The position numbers and the translations under genes were made by a program. Below the pieces are notes generated by a model. The model was not told where the DNA came from. It ran no database searches and saw only the letters and a program-made list of their open reading frames with translations. Positions 25,615 to 33,783 of a stretch of DNA of 40,770 nt are shown piece by piece; position 1 is the stretch's first letter; each line of letters opens with the position of its first letter. This DNA is from Photobacterium aquae. GTDB lineage: Bacteria; Pseudomonadota; Gammaproteobacteria; Enterobacterales; Vibrionaceae. The DNA lies in NCBI RefSeq assembly GCF_001029445.1, contig NZ_LDOT01000053.1, positions 1 to 40,770 of the forward strand, given 5' to 3'.

Positions 25615-26910
25615 ATGACCGACTCGAAGAAGACCGTACTTCTTGCCGTTACCGGCCTGTCACCCCAGATCGTGACTGAAACGCTTTTTGGGATCCATCA
25701 AGCCAAGTTAGATTGGCCAGATGAGATCCAGATTATTACGACCAAAAAGGGAAAGGAACAGGCAGAGCTCGGGTTGATCACAACGCAAGAAGGCAAAAAG
25801 TCGCGTATTGAACAGTTATGTGAAGACTATGGGCGGCCGGTACCTACAATTACATCAGCTCATATTCAGGTCGTGCCTGGCGCCAACGGCAGCGAAGTCG
25901 ACGACGCCCGCTCTTTTGAAGATCAAGAAGCGTTAGCTGATTTTATCGTTCAGCATGTTGCTAGCCTATGCAACGATAAGAATAAACGTATCCATGCCTC
26001 CCTTGCTGGCGGGCGTAAGACCATGACTTTTTTCCTCGGTTATGCCATGACCTTATTTGCACGGCCGGGAGACAGGCTAAGCCATGTGCTGGTTGAAGAA
26101 GCTTTCGAAGGCTTAAGAGGTTTCTATTATCCTACCCCTTACACCCAGGTTATTGAGGGTCGCGGTGATAATGAACACTTGGATGCAAAAAAAGCAAAGG
26201 TGACATTGGCTGAAATTCCGTTTATTCGTCAACGCGATCAGCTGAACAAAAATGTGCTAAAGAGCCTGGAAGAAGAAAGCTATCGTGAAATGGTTAAGTT
26301 CCAGAACGCCATTAATGAGCGGGATAAAATAGAGTTGAAATTTAATTTTTTCCGCCGCTCGGTAAGCATTTATGGCAAGGAGATCGACTTTTTCGATAAT
26401 ACAATGGAGTTGGCCTTTTTTGCGATGATAGCCAGACAAGTTTCTGAAAACGGCTACAGTGATATCAAAAAACCCCTGAAAGAGTCAGAAGAGAACGATG
26501 ATAATGAGGTTTATGATAAGAAGCTAACCGACCTGTTTTTGCAAGAGCTGGAGAGGTTGTCAGGTAATAAAGTGCATGATTACCAGCTGCTACTGGGTGA
26601 AAACGACAGTAAGGACTACGTTTATAATTACAAAGCGCGAACCGAACTGCTGATGGATGCGGATCTGGTAAAGGGATCGAAAACGTTTGATGAACTGAAG
26701 GCTGGTATGACCAATGCCTTTTTTGCCGACAGGCTGACCAAGCTTAAGAGTAAGCTTAACAGCCATTTCCCCTCTGATTTTACCTTCTGCATTTTGCCGG
26801 CCCAGGTATATGACAAAGACGAGCCGACTCAATTAAGGGAGTTTGGCAAAAAAGGCCGTCAGGGTGGCGCTTATGGCCTATGGATTAAGCCTGAAAATAT
26901 CCGGTTATAA
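25615..26910 (+). CDS. CARF protein of the NE0113 family
   Basis: A 431-residue type III accessory protein of the Cas_NE0113 family (TIGR02584, PF09623). The N-terminal CARF domain has VLLAVTGLSPQIVTETL (8-24) and the ligand-site block SLAGGRKTM (129-137), followed by RLSHVLV and FYYPTPY. It should bind cyclic oligoadenylate; database entries for this family are often labelled ring nuclease or Csm6-like. After residue 235 a strand-turn-strand plus helices (IELKFNFFRRSVSIYGKEI, then the MELAFFAMIARQV helix) looks like a winged-helix unit. I find no convincing HEPN RNase motif, so RNase activity is doubtful. GAGG precedes the start. It is divergent from cas10 and could be a degrader, effector or cA-responsive regulator. 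Confidence 0.85.
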   Translation: MTDSKKTVLLAVTGLSPQIVTETLFGIHQAKLDWPDEIQIITTKKGKEQAELGLITTQEGKKSRIEQLCEDYGRPVPTITSAHIQVVPGANGSEVDDARSFEDQEALADFIVQHVASLCNDKNKRIHASLAGGRKTMTFFLGYAMTLFARPGDRLSHVLVEEAFEGLRGFYYPTPYTQVIEGRGDNEHLDAKKAKVTLAEIPFIRQRDQLNKNVLKSLEEESYREMVKFQNAINERDKIELKFNFFRRSVSIYGKEIDFFDNTMELAFFAMIARQVSENGYSDIKKPLKESEENDDNEVYDKKLTDLFLQELERLSGNKVHDYQLLLGENDSKDYVYNYKARTELLMDADLVKGSKTFDELKAGMTNAFFADRLTKLKSKLNSHFPSDFTFCILPAQVYDKDEPTQLREFGKKGRQGGAYGLWIKPENIRL

Positions 26911-26937
26911 CCATCAGGCATTAGCACAATGATATAT

Positions 26938-26982
26938 ACCGATACGGATAGGTTGATTGTACGTATCGGTTTTGCTTTATTA
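26938..26982 (+). terminator. Terminator after NE0113-family gene
   Basis: ACCGATACG / CGTATCGGT form a nine-pair stem with a 15-base loop, followed by TTTGCTTTATT. It is 28 bases after the stop codon. Confidence 0.65.
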
Positions 26983-27000
26983 CCTTGGTTACTTACTGAA

Positions 27001-27310
27001 GGGTTTGTTGCAAAGTGATGTTGAAGTACAAACGTACCGATTTCCAGCCAGTGTCTGGTTTATTTTTCATTTCACTCTGCGGTGGCTTTGCTCGACGATA
27101 TTGTTCAGATACTTAACCTGAAGCACTTAAATCAGGTGAAGCATCCTCCCCGTCAACCAGAACTGGACGTTAATATAAGTCTCGTCTATCCGCCATGAAG
27201 CAGCGACAGGCTTCTTATATGACGAGCCTGATGTTCAAACAAGGGATCGTATTTGATGACCCATCGATTTTCGTCCACTGGCCAATAACGTCGAAATTTG
27301 AGAAAAGGTA
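27001..27310 (-). pseudogene. Decayed IS6-family transposase, copy 2
   Basis: The edge GGGTTTGTTGCAAAG (27001-27015) and the next 30 bp match copy 1 at 312. On the minus strand, fragments of an IS6 transposase can be read: NRWVIKYDPLFEHQAR, then IDETYIN, joined directly to VQFWLTGRMLHLI and VLQVKYLNNIVEQSHR. In-frame stops and a deletion of the central catalytic region make it non-functional. It carries an internal deletion relative to copy 1 near the terminal repeat. Same orientation as copy 1; the two bracket the whole defence island. The remaining bases to 27,627 hold nothing I can assign. Confidence 0.8.
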
Positions 27311-27627
27311 GAAGATTTACCTGTTGGGTGACACGAGTTAATGGTTGTGTGTTTTTCGACCGAAAAACAAGCGGGTCACTTGTGGTTGCGTCACAGTTTT
27401 AGCGTTTGAACATAATGACTAAAATCAAAAAGATACCGAGATTAAGAGGTATTTATAGCTGCGCAACCGTTCTCGTATCGCAAGATTATTCTTTTTCTCA
27501 TCTTCACGATTGATGAATTGTATTGCAATTCCTTCCTTCCGGCGTTAAAACGTACCCTGAGAGCAGGAGCTGGCTTAGATGTCGGCTTTGCTTCGAGATC
27601 AGCTTCCTATCCGGTGGGAATATTGCT

Positions 27628-28077
27628 TTGCGTATTAACCGTGCTTTTTATCTGCTGTCATCATTGCTATGGCTTGGCCTCTCTGTAGGCAAGGCCAGCT
27701 ATGCCCATGCCGATTTGCCGGTTTCCCCTGCGGCCTCATTCCCTTCTGCCGAACAGGCATGGAACCGTTTTGATAGCCATACTCTCAAAGTAAGGAAGCA
27801 GAAGCACGCAGCTCTGCCCGTTAGGCAGAACTCCCGTCTTGTTTTTCCCCGGACTGCAACTGGCAGCAGTGAACGCGAGGTCTGGGAGCCAGATCCGCTG
27901 CGGCATGTCTATTGGTATGATGTTGTCAACTTGCTTGCAGGGATTGTGGCAACCGTCTGTTACTGCTACCGCGAATGGTGCTACCGGCGTTTTCGGAGTT
28001 ATCGTCTAGGCGGGTGGCAGGAATCAAACATCATCTATCGTTTTATCCACACACGTAATATGCACCTCGCATTGTAA
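27628..28077 (+). CDS. Hypothetical protein with signal peptide and one membrane segment
   Basis: Not recognised. If translation starts at TTG 27628, where GGTGGGA lies upstream, the product is 149 residues with a signal-peptide-like N terminus (short RINR basic part, hydrophobic core, and SYAHA as a possible cleavage site). A second hydrophobic stretch lies near residues 108-120 (VVNLLAGIVATVCYC), followed by a basic tail. The frame stays open to 27523, but the N-terminal extension looks non-coding. It ends 32 bp before the DedA gene on the same strand, so co-transcription is likely. A small envelope protein is the best guess. Confidence 0.4.
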   Translation: MRINRAFYLLSSLLWLGLSVGKASYAHADLPVSPAASFPSAEQAWNRFDSHTLKVRKQKHAALPVRQNSRLVFPRTATGSSEREVWEPDPLRHVYWYDVVNLLAGIVATVCYCYREWCYRRFRSYRLGGWQESNIIYRFIHTRNMHLAL

Positions 28078-28109
28078 GTCGTCGTTTGTTTTGATGTGAG
28101 GATATGTAA

Positions 28110-28799
28110 ATGTTTGATTCAGTTATGTCGGTCTTGATGGCGCTTTGGCACCAAGACTTCAATGCCCTGATGGTTCCGGGCAGCGCCGCCATGGTGTATT
28201 TCGTGGTTGCCGCACTTATTTTTCTTGAGAGTGGATTTATTCCAGCCGCTCCGTTCCCGTGTGACAGTGTTGTTATCTTGTCTGGCACCTTGGCAGCTGT
28301 CGGTGTGTTGGACCCAGTGTTTATTCTTGTGCTTATTGCCTTCTGTTCGGCAATGGGAAGCTGGGCCGCTTACCAGCAAGGCCGTTGGCTGAACAAGCTG
28401 CCTAAGGTGCAGAAATGGGTAGATGCCGTTCCTCAGCGCCGCTTGCAGCAGGTTGACGTATTGCTCGGCAAGCATGGCCTTGTTGCCTTGTTCTGCGCTC
28501 GCTTCATCCCAGTAGTGCGTTCGCTGCTGCCGTTGATGATGGGCATGCGAGTGAGCAAGGTTGGTAAGTTCCATTACTTCTCATGGTTGAGCGCCATGTT
28601 GTGGACTGGCCTGCTGTGTGGTTTTGGTATGGTTTTGCCACTGCTGCCAGAGAACTTGAGCCGCTTGGTAACGATGGCGCTAATGGCCGCACCGGTTATT
28701 ACCCTGTCGGTTGCGGTGTTGAGCTTCCTGACTATGCGCCTGCGTCAGTGGTGGATTAAAAATCATCAGGCTAAAACACAAGTCGCAGAAAAAATCTAA
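28110..28799 (+). CDS. DedA-family inner-membrane protein
   Basis: A 229-residue polytopic protein of the DedA (SNARE-associated/VTT) family, whose members include undecaprenyl-phosphate and phospholipid translocases. Family features are FLESGFIPAAPFPCDSVV near residue 38, with the re-entrant-loop acidic residue E39, and the ARFIPVVRSLLPLMMG motif at about 130-145. About five membrane segments are expected. GAGGATAT precedes the ATG. A strong terminator follows. Its substrate cannot be told from sequence. Confidence 0.87.
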   Translation: MFDSVMSVLMALWHQDFNALMVPGSAAMVYFVVAALIFLESGFIPAAPFPCDSVVILSGTLAAVGVLDPVFILVLIAFCSAMGSWAAYQQGRWLNKLPKVQKWVDAVPQRRLQQVDVLLGKHGLVALFCARFIPVVRSLLPLMMGMRVSKVGKFHYFSWLSAMLWTGLLCGFGMVLPLLPENLSRLVTMALMAAPVITLSVAVLSFLTMRLRQWWIKNHQAKTQVAEKI

Positions 28800-28811
28800 A
28801 AGACGAAAATG

Positions 28812-28845
28812 AAAACGGGCACCCAATGGGTGCCCGTTTTTTTAT
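28812..28845. terminator. Bidirectional terminator between DedA and pyrophosphatase genes
   Basis: AAAACGGGCACCC / GGGTGCCCGTTTT with an AAT loop has A/T runs on both sides. It can end both convergent genes. Confidence 0.85.
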
Positions 28846-28867
28846 GCCCAAATATCGGCGGCGGGGG

Positions 28868-29881
28868 TTATTGCGCTTCGATAGCTTTTTGGATGGATGG
28901 GCCAATTTGGCGTTTGCGCGATGTTACGCCGTCTAGCGTTAGCCATTCACCGGTGTTCTTGCCCTTGAATGCGGCCTGAACCACTTTCTGGTCGGCACTG
29001 TCGATCCACAGCATGTTGGCGCGCTTATGCTTGGTATCGATGACTGAGAAGAATAGGTGATCAAGGCCAGCTTCTTTCTTGTAAGCCTTCATCGCAGCAA
29101 CGAACTCGTCACGACGGTCTAGCAGTTGCTGGGCAGTGAGGGTTTCGGCAACACCGATACCGACTTTTTTGCCACCGTATGCAAAGTTCTTGTAATCCAG
29201 AGTCAGGATATCGGCCGCGCTTACATGGCTAAGATCTGATTTTGCTTCCAGCATTTTTTCGCCGAATGCCTTGATATCTTTGATCCTGGCTGTTTTTGCC
29301 AATTTCTCAGCATATTGCTTGTCATATTCAGTGGTGGTTGGCGAGGTGAATACCACAGTGTCAGAGAGGATGCCGCCCAGTGTTGTACAGGCGATTTCTG
29401 CCGGTAGGGAAACGCCTAGCGTTTCAGCGCGGTTGGCTAGAATAGTTGCTGCCGAGCCCCAAGGGCGGATATCCAGGGTAGCCACTTGTGGCATGTTCAC
29501 TGGGTTGCCGCCAATGGCGTGGTGGTCGATGATCGCAACGATTTTATCTTCGGCAATGCTGCTGTGAAGCTGGGTCTTCTGGTTGAAGTCAACCAAGCCT
29601 ACTTTGTCGGCTTTTACCGCGCTGAGCATGGTTGGTGTTTTGACTTTGCAGTAATCGAGGACGAACTGGCTCTCTGGGTTTACCGCCTCAGGGATCGCTG
29701 CCGTACCGCCGAAAATGTGGGCGGCGGCAATGGCAGAGGTGACGGTATCAGTATCCGGGCTAAGGTGGCCGCTCCATACTAGATTGTCGGTGTTATTGGC
29801 TGCAGGGTTGGTAAGTTCGAATGCCATGCTGGATGTGCTGCATGCCGCTAACAGTATTGCAAGGTAATGTTTTTTCATCAT
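28868..29881 (-). CDS. Exported Mn-dependent inorganic pyrophosphatase (family II, DHH)
   Basis: A 337-residue DHH-superfamily enzyme hydrolysing inorganic pyrophosphate to phosphate with manganese. GHLSPDTDTV (38-47), the DHH motif at 119-121 and a C-terminal SRKRQ substrate-binding block match family II pyrophosphatases. Unlike the usual cytoplasmic form it begins with a signal peptide (MMKKHYLAILLAAC), with either cleavage after SSMA or lipidation at C14 in an LAAC lipobox-like site. It should therefore act in the periplasm or on the outer-membrane side. It is a single gene sharing a terminator with the DedA gene. A paired ATG allows a start at 29881 or 29878. Confidence 0.88.
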   Translation of the reverse strand: MMKKHYLAILLAACSTSSMAFELTNPAANNTDNLVWSGHLSPDTDTVTSAIAAAHIFGGTAAIPEAVNPESQFVLDYCKVKTPTMLSAVKADKVGLVDFNQKTQLHSSIAEDKIVAIIDHHAIGGNPVNMPQVATLDIRPWGSAATILANRAETLGVSLPAEIACTTLGGILSDTVVFTSPTTTEYDKQYAEKLAKTARIKDIKAFGEKMLEAKSDLSHVSAADILTLDYKNFAYGGKKVGIGVAETLTAQQLLDRRDEFVAAMKAYKKEAGLDHLFFSVIDTKHKRANMLWIDSADQKVVQAAFKGKNTGEWLTLDGVTSRKRQIGPSIQKAIEAQ

Positions 29882-30068
29882 TAAATCCGTTTACAGGTTT
29901 GAGTCGTGCGCATGATGGCTATCCGTTGAGAATGTCACTAGGGGGGAAGCGGGATTTTGCGAGGCACAACATATTTTGCTGTGTAATTTGCTGATTTATC
30001 GGTGAATAACTTGCTATTTCAGGCTGTATGGGGCTCCCCCATTGTTTGGGGGAGGCAATAGTAGTCGA

Positions 30069-30965
30069 TTAGCCATTGGCGCTGTTGGCGATCTCTTCGC
30101 TGACCCAGTTCAACAACTGTTTGATTGCACGCGACAGGACTTGGTTCTGGCGCACGATATAGCCCAAGCTGGTGGTTGGGAAGTCGGGCAGCGGTGTAAT
30201 GGTACTTTGTAGGTTGAGTTTCGGGTGGAGCGAGAACGCCGGTACGATAGCGATGCCGAAACCTGCCTCGGCCCAGTCGATTTGGGCATCGACACTGCCG
30301 ACTTCCATAATTCGGTAGCGGGGCAGTCGCAGGCTCGGCAGGGCAGAGTCGATCAAATCCCGGGTACGGGTATCGTGACCAAGCAAGATCAGGGTTGGCT
30401 CGTCGCCCGAGGGGGTGGCGATATTTTCCTGTGCGGATTTTTGCCAGTCGCTCAGGCCGTTGCCCAGTGCGCACCACCGGATCTGGCGCAGCTCGGTGAA
30501 GTGCAATGGTTGGCTCTCTTTTTGGGCAATGACAAAACCGAGATCGGCCTTTGCACTGCGAACTAGCTCGGCTGCTTGTGAGGACGTGGTATTAAAGAGC
30601 GAGAGGTCGATACCTGGGAATTCTTTCTTAAAAGACTGAAAAGGCTTGATCAGCAGCAGGCGGGAAATGATATCGCTGGCCGCGATGGACAAGGTGCCTT
30701 GGCACAGGTCATTGATTGCATTGAGATCGGCTTGGCAGACCTGAAGTTCCTGCAAGGTGAGCTGCGCGCTATGTAGTAAGCGCTCACCTGCTTGGGTAAG
30801 CCGGAACGGGTTGCGTTCAATAAGCTTGACCCGGGTTGCCTGTTCCAGCTGCTTGATATGCAAACTGACATTGGGTTGGGTCATATGCAGCTCTGTCGCC
30901 GTTTTGCCGAAATGCTCCAGCCTCGCAAGAGTGGTAAAGGTATTGAGCCAGTTGAGATCAAGCAT
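30069..30965 (-). CDS. LysR-type transcriptional regulator
   Basis: A 298-residue LysR-family regulator. The N-terminal winged helix-turn-helix is visible at residues 3-62 (LNWLNTFTTLARLEHFGKTA, then MTQPNVSLHIKQLE). The effector-binding periplasmic-protein-like domain spans about 90-290. It is divergent from the purA paralogue with a 176-bp gap, the arrangement in which LysR proteins commonly control the neighbouring gene. The ligand is unknown. Confidence 0.9.
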   Translation of the reverse strand: MLDLNWLNTFTTLARLEHFGKTATELHMTQPNVSLHIKQLEQATRVKLIERNPFRLTQAGERLLHSAQLTLQELQVCQADLNAINDLCQGTLSIAASDIISRLLLIKPFQSFKKEFPGIDLSLFNTTSSQAAELVRSAKADLGFVIAQKESQPLHFTELRQIRWCALGNGLSDWQKSAQENIATPSGDEPTLILLGHDTRTRDLIDSALPSLRLPRYRIMEVGSVDAQIDWAEAGFGIAIVPAFSLHPKLNLQSTITPLPDFPTTSLGYIVRQNQVLSRAIKQLLNWVSEEIANSANG

Positions 30966-31141
30966 GGTGCCTCGCAGTATCAGAACACGCTGCCTGCAGC
31001 AGCAAAAATGTTCCCCTCATTCTACGCCGTTTGTCACAAAATCCCATATGGAATCCTTATCGGGCTTATAACGATTATTAATTTTTCTTATTGGCCGGCG
31101 AGGCATAGCATAGTTCCCATCGCTTTTAAGGAGAGTTAATT

Positions 31142-32398
31142 ATGTCGTCAACTGTTGTAGTAGGTGCAAACTGGGGTGATGAAGGCAAAGGCCGCATCGT
31201 CGATTTTCTGGCTGAACAAGCTGCAGCCAGCATCCGTTTCCAGGGCGGTAACAATGCCGGCCACACCGTGGTGAATGATCTGGGTACGTTCAAATTGCAC
31301 CAGCTGCCAAGCGGCGTATTTAACCCTGGTTGTCTTGCGGTGCTAGGCCCTGGCATGGTGATCAGCCCTGAGCCACTGTCAAAAGAGCTAGAAGAAGTTG
31401 AAGCTGCTGGCGTTAAGGTAAACCTATGTATTTCTGACCGCGCAACACTGTGCCTTCCACTCCACGCGCTAGAAGATACGCTGGAAGAAGTACGTTTGGG
31501 TGACAGCGCTTACGGTTCAACACGCCAGGGCATAGCACCCGCTTACGGCGACCGCGTAATGAAAAAAGGTATCTTGGTCGGCTGGCTGAAGCAGCCTGAA
31601 GTACTGCTTGAGCGTATCCAGTTCTGGATGGATTGGAAACTACCACAGCTTAAAGCCCTGTACCCAACGTTTGAATTCAGCCAGACAGCAGAAGAGATGA
31701 CTGCATGGTTGCTTGAGATTTCTGCGCCTTGGCGTGACGCGATCTGCAACGTTAGCCTGCCGTTGAAGGCAATTCAGGCCGAAGACAAAAACCTACTGTT
31801 CGAAGCACAGCTTGGTGCTGGTCGTGATTTGGTATACGGCGAATACCCGTGGACAACGTCGTCTAACGTTGTGTCTATGTACGCTGGTATCGGTAGTGGC
31901 CTTCCTGCTCTTCGCCCAGAGCGCGTGATTGCCGTTGCCAAGGCATTTAGCTCATCGGTAGGTACGGGTACGCTGATCACCGCGATGGAAGAGCAAGATG
32001 CCTTCCGTGAACTTGCGGGTGAGTTCGGCGCAACCACTGGCCGCCCACGTGACATGGGTTACTTTGATGCCGTTGCAACCAAGAACGGTGTTGAGCTTCA
32101 GGCTGCAACCGAAGTGGCCCTGACCAAGCTTGACTGCCTGAGCGGTCTGGAAGGTCTGAAGATCTGTGTTGCCTACGATGGCGAGCACAGCGAAAACCCA
32201 ATCTGGCCTCAAACAGCGGCACTAGGCCCTGTTTACGAGAATATGGAAGGCTGGAGCGAAGATATTACCGGTTGCCGTAAGTTCGAAGAGTTGCCGAAAG
32301 CGGCTCAGGATTACGTACTGCGCATCGAATCTCTGATGGGCGTACCGGTGAAGATGGTTTCTGTCGGCCCAGGCCGTGAGCAGATGATCATGCGTTAA
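31142..32398 (+). CDS. purA: Adenylosuccinate synthetase paralogue
   Basis: A 418-residue GTP-dependent enzyme joining IMP and aspartate in AMP synthesis. The N terminus has VVVGANWGDEGKGRIVDFL with the catalytic aspartate of GDEGKG, then QGGNNAGHTVV with the catalytic histidine. Later blocks include TSSNVV and GATTGRPRDMGYFDAV. It is shorter and more divergent than the main PurA (about 430 residues); Photobacterium is known to carry a second PurA. The catalytic Asp argues against a PurZ-type enzyme. GGAGAG precedes the ATG, and a terminator follows. Probably controlled by the divergent LysR protein. Confidence 0.88.
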   Translation: MSSTVVVGANWGDEGKGRIVDFLAEQAAASIRFQGGNNAGHTVVNDLGTFKLHQLPSGVFNPGCLAVLGPGMVISPEPLSKELEEVEAAGVKVNLCISDRATLCLPLHALEDTLEEVRLGDSAYGSTRQGIAPAYGDRVMKKGILVGWLKQPEVLLERIQFWMDWKLPQLKALYPTFEFSQTAEEMTAWLLEISAPWRDAICNVSLPLKAIQAEDKNLLFEAQLGAGRDLVYGEYPWTTSSNVVSMYAGIGSGLPALRPERVIAVAKAFSSSVGTGTLITAMEEQDAFRELAGEFGATTGRPRDMGYFDAVATKNGVELQAATEVALTKLDCLSGLEGLKICVAYDGEHSENPIWPQTAALGPVYENMEGWSEDITGCRKFEELPKAAQDYVLRIESLMGVPVKMVSVGPGREQMIMR

Positions 32399-32440
32399 TA
32401 ACGTAGCCGGATGCAGGTTCAGTCGCATCCGCTAGGCACA

Positions 32441-32472
32441 GCCAGTACCGGCTTTGGTACTGGCTTTTTTTA
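32441..32472 (+). terminator. Terminator after purA paralogue
   Basis: GCCAGTACC / GGTACTGGC with a GGCTTT loop, followed by seven Ts. Confidence 0.88.
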
Positions 32473-32597
32473 TGCCTGAATGATAGCCGTATTCCATTTG
32501 GCGGATCTAAGATTGTACGAATGGGGGATTTTACGTGGTACTAATTGAAGAATAGTTTGTATGATGATTGAAGTTTTCATCTGATGTCATCATCCCT

Positions 32598-33635
32598 ATG
32601 AACAAATACCAACACTTTGCGCTAAAAAATTACCGTTTTCTTTATGTTTTCCGTGTATTTATCGCCTTCAGCCTAATCCAGTTGATCATCCGTCTATTCG
32701 ACATCCCCTATGGCACATGGGCGCTGATCACGGCGGTCACCGTAATGGGGACGATTCCTTTTATCGGCGGGGTTCTCTCCAAGGCCAAGCAGCGAATATG
32801 GGGGACAGTGATTGGCGCGCTGATGGGTTTGTCGCTGTATTTGATCCCTGCTCAGTATAACTGGCTCCACCATTTGATGTTTTTGGCCGTAACCTTGGCG
32901 GCGATGTACTGCACCCAGAAGAAATACGCCTATGCATCGTTGGTGGTGGCAATAACAATAGTGGTTGTTGCAGGTGGCGGCCCGGAAGATTTTGATGCTG
33001 CGATGTGGCGTACCGTTAACGTACTGTGGGCCGGTATCGTGTCTATTCTTTGCAGTATTTATGTTTTCCCTTCCCGCGCGACGGATCATTTCTTTGATTT
33101 GGTGAGTCAGTTCTTGGAAAAAAGCGGCGAGTACTACCATCAGCATAATCAGGAACTCTCGATGAGTACCTTCAATCCGCTCCATACTCAGGAGCTGGCA
33201 AAGCTGCTCGACAAGCAGCAGGATTTGCTGCCACATGCTCTCAAGGAGGCTGGCCCCAACAAGCAAGTGATCGCCAACGTCCTGCTGATCGAAAAACGCA
33301 TCTATACCATGATCGACACCTTGGTCAGTACCCCGTGGGATACCCAGAAAGGTCAGCAGAAGATCAGCGATATGCCATGCCTGACTCAGGCCAAGGAGCA
33401 GCTTGCCCGGCGTTTTGAACGGTTGAGCCGCCAGATTGAGCGCAAGACCATCACCCCGATCCACAAAGATGAAATCATTATTTTGCACTTATTGCCGCAG
33501 CGTGGCCCGCATGATCAGGATGATACCAGTGACATCAGTTACTTCGGTTACCTGTGGCTAAACCGCGAGTTGGCACGGCAGTTTTCCAAACTCAGCCAGA
33601 GCCTGTGCAAGGTGTTCCAATATCAGGCCAGTTAG
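32598..33635 (+). CDS. FUSC-family inner-membrane protein
   Basis: A 345-residue protein resembling half of the FUSC / aromatic-acid-exporter fold. The first ~165 residues hold about five or six membrane segments, including the GTWALITAVTVMG and GTVIGALMG blocks typical of the family. The rest is a cytoplasmic helical region. I chose ATG 32598; a TTG at 32568 would add ten residues, and neither has a clear ribosome binding site. Full-length family members have two such units, so this is a single-unit version. A transport role for small organic acids is only inferred. Confidence 0.75.
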   Translation: MNKYQHFALKNYRFLYVFRVFIAFSLIQLIIRLFDIPYGTWALITAVTVMGTIPFIGGVLSKAKQRIWGTVIGALMGLSLYLIPAQYNWLHHLMFLAVTLAAMYCTQKKYAYASLVVAITIVVVAGGGPEDFDAAMWRTVNVLWAGIVSILCSIYVFPSRATDHFFDLVSQFLEKSGEYYHQHNQELSMSTFNPLHTQELAKLLDKQQDLLPHALKEAGPNKQVIANVLLIEKRIYTMIDTLVSTPWDTQKGQQKISDMPCLTQAKEQLARRFERLSRQIERKTITPIHKDEIIILHLLPQRGPHDQDDTSDISYFGYLWLNRELARQFSKLSQSLCKVFQYQAS

Positions 33636-33666
33636 CCGTGATGGACAGCCATTGATAGCAACAATC

Positions 33667-33699
33667 AGCCAGCGTGCATCTCAGACGCTGGCTTTTTTG
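33667..33699 (+). terminator. Terminator after FUSC gene
   Basis: AGCCAGCGT / ACGCTGGCT with a nine-base loop and a T run. Confidence 0.85.
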
Positions 33700-33783
33700 T
33701 TGTTACGGTTTTGTCGAGGCTGACGTGCAAGTTGGGCTGGTTGGTCTAAGTTAAAAGCATTAATCAAAAAGGAGTGGTTTATA

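Noticed and set aside
25615..26910. HEPN RNase motif in the NE0113-family protein
   Set aside because: The only candidate, RLSGNKVH at residues 314-321, has a six-residue gap and no typical surrounding helix pattern; not enough to claim RNase activity.
30019..30477. 152-codon minus-strand frame overlapping the LysR gene
   Set aside because: It is another frame of the LysR gene with arginine/proline-rich shadow composition.
31142..32398. PurZ-type 2-aminoadenine enzyme
   Set aside because: The GDEGKG aspartate and the NAGHT histidine are kept, as in ordinary PurA.
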